This document shows positions 6,364 to 11,953 of a stretch of 11,953 nucleotides of DNA, piece by piece. The notes below the pieces were generated by a model that saw only the letters and a list, made by a program, of their open reading frames with translations, did no database searches and was not told where the DNA came from. Origin of the DNA: CAYFSC01 sp964345695 (lineage in GTDB: Bacteria > Bacteroidota > Rhodothermia > Rhodothermales > Salinibacteraceae). Where the stretch lies: assembly GCA_964345695.1 (NCBI GenBank), contig CAYFSC010000090.1, positions 1 through 11,953 of the forward strand, read 5' to 3'. The position numbers and the translations under genes were made by a program. Every line of letters begins with the position of its first letter. Positions within the stretch are counted from its first letter, which is position 1.

Positions 6364-6989
6364 TCCGATACGTTTTTCTGCTTCTCACAACCCTCGGATG
6401 GCTGAGCGCTGCACCGGTGTGGGCACAGACCGATGCCACAGCGGGAGAGCGCTACTTCCACCGGGCGGCCCAGCAGTACATCGCCGAAAACCTGTCGGAG
6501 GCCCAGCGCCTCGTGGCGGAGGGCCTGCGGACCGCCCCCGACCATCCAAAGCTGCTGGCGCTCCGCGAGAAGCTGCGGCAGCAGCAAAAGAGCCGATCGG
6601 GCGCCGACGAGGCCAACGGCCAGAACGGGTCCGCGCAGCAGTCCGGCAGCCAGAGGCAGGGACAGCAGCAGGGCCGTCCGCGACCGGGCGACGCGCAGCA
6701 AGAATCGCCGCGCACGCAGCAGAACGCGGAGTCCCGTCGCTCCAACGCCCCGGGCTCGCAGTCGCCGCCCGAGAAGGCCCAGCAGGCGCAGGGCGAGCAG
6801 TCGTCCGCGACGGCCCAGTCCCCCTCGGCCCAGCAGCGCGCCGAGGGCTCCCTCGACCGTCGTCCTTCTGGACTCAGCCGCGCCCAGGCGGCGCGCATTT
6901 TGCGGGCCCTGGAAGGCCAGGAGAAACAGCTTCTTCGCGAGGTGCAGCAGCGCGCATCGACGAAGACAACCGTGGAAAAGGACTGGTAG
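6360..6989 (+). CDS. batC: BatC-like TPR protein with Q/S-rich linker and EKDW tail
   Basis: A 209-residue exported protein. Residues 1-22 are a signal peptide (FLLLTTLGWLSAAPVWAQ). Residues about 28-72 hold a TPR-like helical pair (YFHRAAQQYIAENLSEAQRL). Residues about 73-165 are a glutamine-, serine- and glycine-rich low-complexity linker. The C-terminus LSRAQAARILRALEGQEK ... TVEKDW resembles the end of Bacteroidota BatC proteins, recalled from family knowledge. The gene overlaps the preceding TPR gene by 4 nt (ATGA), pointing to coupled expression. Compared with ordinary BatC it has a shortened TPR part, as if the repeats had been moved to the upstream gene. batD begins 46 nt downstream. 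Confidence 0.78.
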   Translation: MIRYVFLLLTTLGWLSAAPVWAQTDATAGERYFHRAAQQYIAENLSEAQRLVAEGLRTAPDHPKLLALREKLRQQQKSRSGADEANGQNGSAQQSGSQRQGQQQGRPRPGDAQQESPRTQQNAESRRSNAPGSQSPPEKAQQAQGEQSSATAQSPSAQQRAEGSLDRRPSGLSRAQAARILRALEGQEKQLLREVQQRASTKTTVEKDW

Positions 6990-7035
6990 CAGCAAACGAG
7001 CGAACCGACGCACGGCCACCAACGCCAGCGAGTGA

Positions 7036-8919
7036 ATGAACACGTGGATCCGACTTCTTATCGTTGGGATGGCGCTGGGGACCGCCGTGGCCTCCCGGGC
7101 GCTGGCGCAGTCCAGCACCGTACAGGTGTCGGCCGAGGCGTCGTCGACCGAGATCGGTGCGCAGGAGTCCGTCGTCCTCACTGTTCGGGTGGAAGGGCGG
7201 AAGGCCGGCCCCATCGACCCCCCGGATCCGCCCGTCACGACCAACCTGGTACTGGAGCAGTCGACACCGACCACGCAGCGCAACGTGTCGATCAATGGCC
7301 AGGGCCAGATGGAACGGAGCATCACGTACCGATGGCTCTACGAACCGGTACGGACGGGCTCGGCCGAGATCGGGCCGGTCGAGGTCACCGTGGCGGGCTC
7401 GACCTACAGCACCGATCCCATCCGTGTCCGTGTCCTTCCCCAGGCTCAGCGGCCTTCTCTGCCGTCCACCTCGCCACATGGCGCACGCCCGTCTCCGCAG
7501 CCGTCTCCAGCACAACCGCGTGATGACCGTGATGACGGGGTCGATTCTCGCGACCTCTTCATCCGTGCCGAGCCGTCGGCAACGCGCGTTTTCCAGAATG
7601 AGCAGGTCACCATCGAGTACCGGCTGCTCTTCCGTCCCGACGTGCAACTGCGCCACAGCCGGCTGGCCAGCGCCTGGGACGCCAATGGATTCTGGAGAGA
7701 GGAGCTCGACGTTGCTTCACGACCGCAGCCGCGCACTCGCAGTGTGAACGGTCGCTCGTATCAGTCCATCGTCTTGAAGCGGGTGGCCGTCTTTCCCACG
7801 CGTCCGGGCTCGCTTCGCGTGGATCCGCTACGTATTGAAACCGAGGCCTACCGCCGACCGATGCAGCGCGGCTTTGAGCCCATGACGATCGCGTCGGGCG
7901 CACTGACGATCGAGGCCCGGTCGCTCCCGTCGGATGCGCCGCCCCACTTCGAAGGCGCTGTTGGCGACTACACCCTGCGGGCGCGCCTGTCGTCGGACAG
8001 CGTGCAGGTCGGCGACGCCGTCCGGCTTCACGTTACCGTCGAAGGACAGGGCAACCTGGCGACGCTCTCGCCCCCCGCTTTTTTACCGCCGGACGCCTTT
8101 GAGTCGTACACGCCGGAAGTCTCGACCGACATCAACCGGGGCGGGCGCGTGGTGCGGGGCACCAAGACGTTTACCTACACCTTGATCCCGCAGACCGGCG
8201 GACAATACACGCTGCCGGCCGTCGAGCTTCCCGTCTTCGACCCCGATGCGCGGGCCTACGAAATCCTTCAGTCGGACGCGCGGATGCTGCACGTGACCGG
8301 AGAGGCGGCTCCGGCGGCCGTCAGCACCATAGGCTCTGGCCTTCCGGTGGGCGACATCACGCCGCCGATGACAGAGTCGCACTGGGTGCACACCGATGCT
8401 GTCCCACTCCACCGGCAGACGTGGATCTACGCCGTCATGCTCCTGACGCTACTGCTCGGCGCCGGCGCCATCGCCTACCGGCGTGAGGGCGCCTTGCCGC
8501 TTCCGTCTCTTTCTGACGGGGATCCGGCATCTTCCTCGCAGCCCGCGCCAGCGATGGCGTCGGCCGAGCGCCACCTCGGCATGGCCGACCAAGCCCTACG
8601 AGACGGCGAAACGAAACGGTTCTACCGCGAGATCGAAAAAGCGCTCGTTGGCTTCCTCCGGACGCGCACCGGCACCCTCGAGCCCGGTGCGTCCCGCGAG
8701 GCCGTGGCCGCTCTGCTGGACGCCCACCGCGTCCCGCCCGCCGACCGCGAGGCGCTGCACGACCTGCTGGACGTCTGCGAGGAAGCCCAGTTCACGCCCG
8801 AGAACCCGGCGTACGACCGCGCGTCCTCCGACCTTTCCCGCGCCCAGCGCCTGCTTCAGCGGCTGGACGGAGCGCTCCCGGGCCACGCCGTTGATGAGCC
8901 TGACGCGGTCCCCTCGTGA
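7036..8919 (+). CDS. batD: BatD: large periplasmic protein with membrane anchor
   Basis: A 627-residue protein of the BatD (oxygen tolerance) family, of usual length. It has a signal peptide (1-24, ending SRALAQ), an extended periplasmic part of repeated beta-sandwich segments (about 27-422), one membrane helix (about 463-480, WIYAVMLLTLLLGAGAIAY) and a helical cytoplasmic tail (about 505-612). Family-typical segments include DLFIRAEPS (173-181), the EQVTIEYRLLF strand (189-199), NGFWREEL (217-224), FEGAVGDYTL (305-314), VEGQGNLATL (335-344) and the FTYTLIPQTGGQYTLPA stretch (379-395). The tail resembles that of the 1306-2367 protein in layout, as if both bind the same cytoplasmic partner. 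A proline/serine-rich linker (136-162) separates the first domain. The start at 7036 gives a good signal peptide. Confidence 0.94.
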   Translation: MNTWIRLLIVGMALGTAVASRALAQSSTVQVSAEASSTEIGAQESVVLTVRVEGRKAGPIDPPDPPVTTNLVLEQSTPTTQRNVSINGQGQMERSITYRWLYEPVRTGSAEIGPVEVTVAGSTYSTDPIRVRVLPQAQRPSLPSTSPHGARPSPQPSPAQPRDDRDDGVDSRDLFIRAEPSATRVFQNEQVTIEYRLLFRPDVQLRHSRLASAWDANGFWREELDVASRPQPRTRSVNGRSYQSIVLKRVAVFPTRPGSLRVDPLRIETEAYRRPMQRGFEPMTIASGALTIEARSLPSDAPPHFEGAVGDYTLRARLSSDSVQVGDAVRLHVTVEGQGNLATLSPPAFLPPDAFESYTPEVSTDINRGGRVVRGTKTFTYTLIPQTGGQYTLPAVELPVFDPDARAYEILQSDARMLHVTGEAAPAAVSTIGSGLPVGDITPPMTESHWVHTDAVPLHRQTWIYAVMLLTLLLGAGAIAYRREGALPLPSLSDGDPASSSQPAPAMASAERHLGMADQALRDGETKRFYREIEKALVGFLRTRTGTLEPGASREAVAALLDAHRVPPADREALHDLLDVCEEAQFTPENPAYDRASSDLSRAQRLLQRLDGALPGHAVDEPDAVPS

Positions 8920-8992
8920 ACGGCTTTCCCGCCGCGCTCTCGCATCCACTGTCCTGCGTCCCGTGCGTCCCGACCTGCTGCCCTGACCTTCT

Positions 8993-9736
8993 ATGCGCCG
9001 CTTTCTCGCTGTCCTTCTTCTGATGGGGGTATCCGCGGCTGTTTCCGCCCAGCCCGAGTTGGAGGCCCGGTTCCAGGCGGGCACCGAGGCCTACGAAGCG
9101 GGCCAGTATCAGGACGCCATGGAGGCCTATCGGGAGTTGCTCGATGCCGGGCACGCAAGCGTGGCGCTCTACCACAACCTGGGGAATGCCCACGTCCGGC
9201 GCGGCGCAATGGGGCCGGCCATCCGGTCGTACGCGAAGGGGCTTCAGCTCGCGCCGGGCCACCGGAAGCTCATGCACAACCTGCAGCAGGCCCGCGAGCG
9301 CGCCGGACTCCCGGGCGCGGCGCCTGTTCTGCAGCGCGGCGCCCCGTGGCTCGTGGGCACGTTGCCGACCGGTCTCCTAGCAGTGCTCGGCTGGCTCGCG
9401 GTTGCTGCCGGAGTCGGGCTGGCCGTGTATCGCACGTCGCCCGACCGTCCCGCTGCGTGGCAGCGTCCTCGCGTGCTTGGCCTCGTCGCGGGTGGCCTGC
9501 TCGTGTGGGGACTCAGCCTCGGGGCGTCGTCGCTCCAGGTGCCCGACCGCCGCGCCGTCGTGCTCTCCGCCGAGGTGCCTGTGCAGACCGCCCCAGCCGA
9601 CACGGCCTCTACCGCCGCCACCGTCCGGGAGGGGATGCTACTCAACGTGGAGCGCACCCGCGACGGCTGGATGCGCATCCGCGCTCCCAACGGTGCGGAG
9701 GGATGGGTGCGTGCCCCTTCCGTCGGCGAGGTTTGA
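8993..9736 (+). CDS. batE: BatE: TPR and SH3-like membrane protein
   Basis: A 247-residue protein, last gene of the cluster. It has a signal peptide (1-19, ending AVSAQ), TPR units at about 24-52 (FQAGTEAYEAGQYQDAMEAYRE) and 56-87 (VALYHNLGNAHVRRGAMGPAI), continuing to about 103, two membrane helices (about 117-146 and 161-180) and a C-terminal bacterial SH3-like domain (about 188-243, ending in EGWVRA). This TPR, two-helix, SH3 order is the standard BatE plan. TPR and SH3 parts are both expected on the periplasmic side, where they could bind BatC/BatD or peptidoglycan. It follows batD by 73 nt; the gap contains a 9-bp near-repeat (GCGTCCCGT/GCGTCCCGA at 8956-8973). No Shine-Dalgarno is seen. 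Confidence 0.92.
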   Translation: MRRFLAVLLLMGVSAAVSAQPELEARFQAGTEAYEAGQYQDAMEAYRELLDAGHASVALYHNLGNAHVRRGAMGPAIRSYAKGLQLAPGHRKLMHNLQQARERAGLPGAAPVLQRGAPWLVGTLPTGLLAVLGWLAVAAGVGLAVYRTSPDRPAAWQRPRVLGLVAGGLLVWGLSLGASSLQVPDRRAVVLSAEVPVQTAPADTASTAATVREGMLLNVERTRDGWMRIRAPNGAEGWVRAPSVGEV

Positions 9737-10064
9737 GAACCTGTTTCAGTTCATGCTTCAGGGCTGCGAGCGGGGAAGAGCGACGGGAAGGATGGGACGA
9801 GGCGAGCCGGTAGTTTGAGTCGGTCTCCTGTACTCTCTCCCAAACGGCTCTCTGCACGCAATTCAGCCGTTCCTGTCGTGTGACGCCACAGCTGCTCTCC
9901 TAGCCAGAACGCACGCATTCACGTTCCTTCTCTCCGATCTTCGGAGAGGGCGCATCGTCCGTCGAACCCCGCTCTTCGCGCACGCCGGGACGCTTCAACG
10001 ACGACCGAGTCCCCAAGCCCCCTCCCACGGACCGGTCTCCCGACAGTGCAAATTGCAGTGCGTA
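9737..10064. other. convergent intergenic region between batE and the GH13 gene
   Basis: 328 bases without a credible gene, between two genes that face each other. Besides the stem-loop at 9930-9948 there is a weaker interrupted stem, GAGCCG (9804-9809) with CGGCTC (9845-9850) plus an inner TTTG/CAAA pairing, which could mark the end of the Bat transcript. A small palindrome TGCAA-A-TTGCA lies at about 10048-10058, close to the GH13 stop. Nothing else is recognised. Confidence 0.5.
9930..9948. terminator. candidate bidirectional terminator stem-loop
   Basis: CTCTCCGA (9930-9937) and TCGGAGAG (9941-9948) are perfect reverse complements around a 3-nt loop, extendable by two G-T pairs. It lies between convergent genes, where a shared terminator is expected. 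Neither side has a clear T-run, so intrinsic termination would be weak; it may instead be an RNA-stabilising end. Confidence 0.45.
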
Positions 10065-11696
10065 TTACACGGTGCCCGGATACTCCACGATTGCCCCTTC
10101 GCGCGGGGCGAGCTCCAGGTAGAGCTCGACAACCTCCCCGGCCCGGTCGCCCTCCGTGGAGAGCCGGATGGGGACGTTGTGTGCGCCAGACGGAAGCAGA
10201 AAGCGCTGCGCCTCGTCCGAAAAGTTGAGGGCGACGAGAAGCTGCTCGTCGTCGTGTGTGCGCAGGAATGTGAACACGTCCTGCGGAGTCGTCGTGATCG
10301 GCGTGTACCGACCAACCTCCAGCGCTGAAGATGCATTTCGCAGCTCCAGGAGCCGCTGGTACAGAGACAGCAGGGAGCCGGAATCGCCGGTCTGCTGCTC
10401 GACGCTGCGGGCACGGTGGTCCTCGCCGAGCGGGAGCCAGAGATCGTCCGGATCGGCGTCCGAAAACCCGGCCGAGGGGCCGTCTGTCCACGGCATCGGC
10501 GTGCGGCAGCCGTCGCGGTTCTGCTGCTTCTCGAGACCGTCTGCCTGCAGATCGAGGCGCTTCTCAGGCGGCACGTCGACCTCGGGAAGGCCGAGCTCGT
10601 CGCCGTAGTAGAGCGTGGGCGTGCCGCGCAGCGTGAGGAGGAGCACGGCCGCAAGCCGTGTATGTTCTTCGCCCAGCCGTGTGGCCATCCGGGGCTCGTC
10701 GTGATTCCCCAGCACGTAGTTGGGCCAGGCCCCCTCAGGCAGTGCCGCCTCCAGGCTGTTTACAACCCGCTCAACCGCGGGCGCCGTCCACTCGACGCCG
10801 AGCAGGTGGAAGTTGAACGGCAGGTGGAATTCGTCGAGGTCGTCGCCGTAGAAGGCCGTCCAGCGCGGCCAGTCGAACAGGTGAATCTCGCCGATGCCGA
10901 TGCGCTCGGGATCGTCGTACTCCTCCAACACAGACCGGAGCGCCCGGTAGACGTCGTGCACGTCGGGGTGATTCGTGTCGTAGAGGTGCACCTGCTCGTC
11001 GTACGCGCCCAGCGACCGGTGGATGAACAGCCCCTCGTCGTGGGCCTCCGGATTGTCGCGCAGGGCCGGATCCTTCATCACGTACTGTGCCACGTCCACG
11101 CGAAAGCCGTCGACGCCCCGATCCATCCAGAAGCGCAGCACGTCGAACATGGCCTCGCGGACCTCCGGGTTGCGCCAGTTGAGGTCCGGCTGCTCCTTCA
11201 GAAAGGTGTGCAGATAGTACTGCTCGGTCGCCTCGTCCCACGCCCACGCCGATCCGCCGAAGATGCTGAGCCAGTTGTTGGGCGGCCCGCCGTCGGGCGC
11301 CGGGTCCTCCCACACGTACCAGTCCCGTTTCGGATGGTCGCGCGAGGACCGCGATGCCTGGAACCACGGGTGCTCATCCGAGGAGTGGTTCGGCACGTAA
11401 TCGACAAGGATCTTGAGGTCGCGGGCGTGCGCTGCCTCCACCAGCCGGTCGAACGTGTCGAGGTCGCCAAACAGCGGATCGACGCCGCAGTAGTCCGCCA
11501 CGTCGTAACCGAAGTCCTTCATTGGGGAGGGGTAGAAGGGCGACAGCCAGATCGCGTCGACACCGAGCGTGCCGCTCAGGTAGTCGATGTTCTCGATGAC
11601 TCCATCGAGGTCGCCGACGCCGTTTCCGGTCGTGTCTTTGAAGCTGCGCGGATAAATCTGATAGATGACGGCGCGGTGCCACCAGGGATGGCGCAT
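10065..11696 (-). CDS. GH13 alpha-glucosidase (oligo-1,6-glucosidase type)
   Basis: A 543-residue cytoplasmic glycoside hydrolase of family GH13 that releases glucose from alpha-linked oligosaccharides. The protein opens MRHPWWHRAVIYQIYPRSF, the family's usual start. Conserved regions are intact: ILVDYVPNH (96-104), QPDLNW (169-174) of the oligo-1,6-glucosidase group, GFRVD with nucleophile D201, GIGEIH with acid/base E270, and NHDEP with transition-state D333. A TIM-barrel with an inserted B domain (about 105-170) is followed by a C-terminal beta domain (about 465-543). V202, next to the nucleophile, is the residue usually linked to alpha-1,6 (isomaltase) rather than alpha-1,4 activity; this is tentative. 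The open frame continues 59 residues upstream, but that part is translated repeat, so 11696 is chosen. No signal peptide is seen. It is convergent with, and probably unrelated to, the Bat cluster. Confidence 0.95.
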   Translation of the reverse strand: MRHPWWHRAVIYQIYPRSFKDTTGNGVGDLDGVIENIDYLSGTLGVDAIWLSPFYPSPMKDFGYDVADYCGVDPLFGDLDTFDRLVEAAHARDLKILVDYVPNHSSDEHPWFQASRSSRDHPKRDWYVWEDPAPDGGPPNNWLSIFGGSAWAWDEATEQYYLHTFLKEQPDLNWRNPEVREAMFDVLRFWMDRGVDGFRVDVAQYVMKDPALRDNPEAHDEGLFIHRSLGAYDEQVHLYDTNHPDVHDVYRALRSVLEEYDDPERIGIGEIHLFDWPRWTAFYGDDLDEFHLPFNFHLLGVEWTAPAVERVVNSLEAALPEGAWPNYVLGNHDEPRMATRLGEEHTRLAAVLLLTLRGTPTLYYGDELGLPEVDVPPEKRLDLQADGLEKQQNRDGCRTPMPWTDGPSAGFSDADPDDLWLPLGEDHRARSVEQQTGDSGSLLSLYQRLLELRNASSALEVGRYTPITTTPQDVFTFLRTHDDEQLLVALNFSDEAQRFLLPSGAHNVPIRLSTEGDRAGEVVELYLELAPREGAIVEYPGTV

Positions 11697-11745
11697 TCGG
11701 TTTTGGGTTTCTGGTTTCGAGTTCTGAGTTTCGAGTTCTGAGTTC
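11697..11745 (-). repeat. 7 x 7-bp tandem repeat abutting the GH13 start codon
   Basis: On the coding (minus) strand the heptamers read GAACTCA, GAACTCG, AAACTCA, GAACTCG, AAACCAG, AAACCCA, AAACCGA and run straight into the ATG at 11696. The consensus RAACTCR is the same as in the array before the sirtuin gene. Units nearest the gene are the most diverged. No ribosome binding site lies between the array and the gene. Confidence 0.85.
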
Positions 11746-11781
11746 GGAGAGGTTCTGGAGGCTCCGGACGCTTTGGATGCT
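11746..11781 (-). repeat. 4 x 9-bp degenerate tandem repeat next to the heptamer array
   Basis: Directly beyond the heptamers the period changes to nine. On the plus strand the units are GGAGAGGTT, CTGGAGGCT, CCGGACGCT, TTGGATGCT; on the GH13 coding strand this is roughly AGCNTCCNN. Further out CCTCCATG occurs twice in tandem (11832-11847). The remaining bases to 11953 hold no recognised gene or clear promoter; an ATG at 11943 on the plus strand might begin a divergent gene, but only 11 bases are present. Confidence 0.6.
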
Positions 11782-11953
11782 GACGGTTCCGCCGGCGAAC
11801 GCAGTCCTCCACGCGTCCGGCGCTTCCCGAGCCTCCATGCCTCCATGCGTTCGGCGCATCGGAAGCTGCACAAAAGCCTGCTGTCTCATAGGTTAGACGG
11901 CACCCTCGCCCAACATCATCAACGCAGACCACAACGTCCACCATGAGCATTCG

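Noticed and set aside
10416..11741. Long plus-strand open frame opposite the GH13 gene
   Set aside because: The GH13 frame has every catalytic motif; the opposite frame is Val/Arg-rich without recognisable domains.
11697..11873. N-terminal extension of the GH13 protein by 59 residues
   Set aside because: The added residues are translated tandem repeats (ETQNSKPETQN-like); the family's normal start is MRHPWWHRAVIYQ.
11943..11953. Possible start of a divergent plus-strand gene (ATGAGCATT)
   Set aside because: Only 11 bases remain in the window and no promoter or binding site supports it.
1..11953. CRISPR array, tRNA or rRNA genes, insertion sequence
   Set aside because: No regularly spaced 25-40 bp repeats, no cloverleaf or rRNA-like sequence, and no transposase motif were seen; the repeats present have 7-9 bp units.

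Overview
The window is GC-rich and carries an almost complete Bat ('Bacteroides aerotolerance') gene cluster on the plus strand, followed by a convergent glycoside hydrolase gene on the minus strand. The cluster order (DUF58 protein, BatD-like membrane protein, BatA, BatB, BatC-type TPR proteins, BatD, BatE), the general lack of Shine-Dalgarno sequences, the high GC and the acid-rich cytoplasmic proteins (sirtuin, GH13 enzyme) suggest a high-GC halophilic or marine member of the Rhodothermota/Bacteroidota, of the Salinibacter type. The lineage is inferred from gene content and not proven by any marker gene.

Layout. 1-310: gene-free leader with imperfect repeats, ending in a degenerate 8-bp tandem repeat that touches the first start codon. 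311-1186: DUF58 protein. 1306-2367: anchored BatD-like/DUF4381-like protein. 2412-2579: possible tiny secreted protein. 2648-3388: Sir2 deacylase placed inside the cluster. 3476-4459 batA and 4554-5645 batB: membrane-anchored von Willebrand A proteins. 5701-6363 and 6360-6989: two overlapping TPR genes that together look like BatC. 7036-8919 batD. 8993-9736 batE. 9737-10064: convergent intergenic space with a strong stem-loop. 10065-11696 (minus): GH13 alpha-glucosidase. 11697-11953: its repeat-filled upstream region.

How the genes fit together. BatA and BatB are inner-membrane proteins with intact metal-binding (MIDAS) sites. BatD and the 1306 gene combine a large periplasmic part with one membrane helix and a helical cytoplasmic tail. 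BatC-type and BatE proteins supply TPR scaffolds on the periplasmic side, and the DUF58 protein is a soluble MIDAS-containing partner. Such sets normally work with a MoxR AAA+ ATPase; none is visible here, so it is probably just upstream or elsewhere. The cluster is envelope- and stress-related, but its biochemical function is not settled. The sirtuin is an unusual passenger and has the Tyr/Arg pair of succinyl-lysine-type deacylases.

The least expected feature is in the leaders. Directly upstream of four start codons (DUF58, the small ORF, the sirtuin and GH13) lie degenerate tandem repeats with periods of 7, 8 or 9 bp, ending 0-8 nt before the ATG. Two of them (sirtuin and GH13) share an AACTC-type heptamer although the genes are 8 kb apart on opposite strands. 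I see no wholly new gene system; the repeat-in-leader pattern, the sirtuin insertion and the split BatC deserve follow-up.
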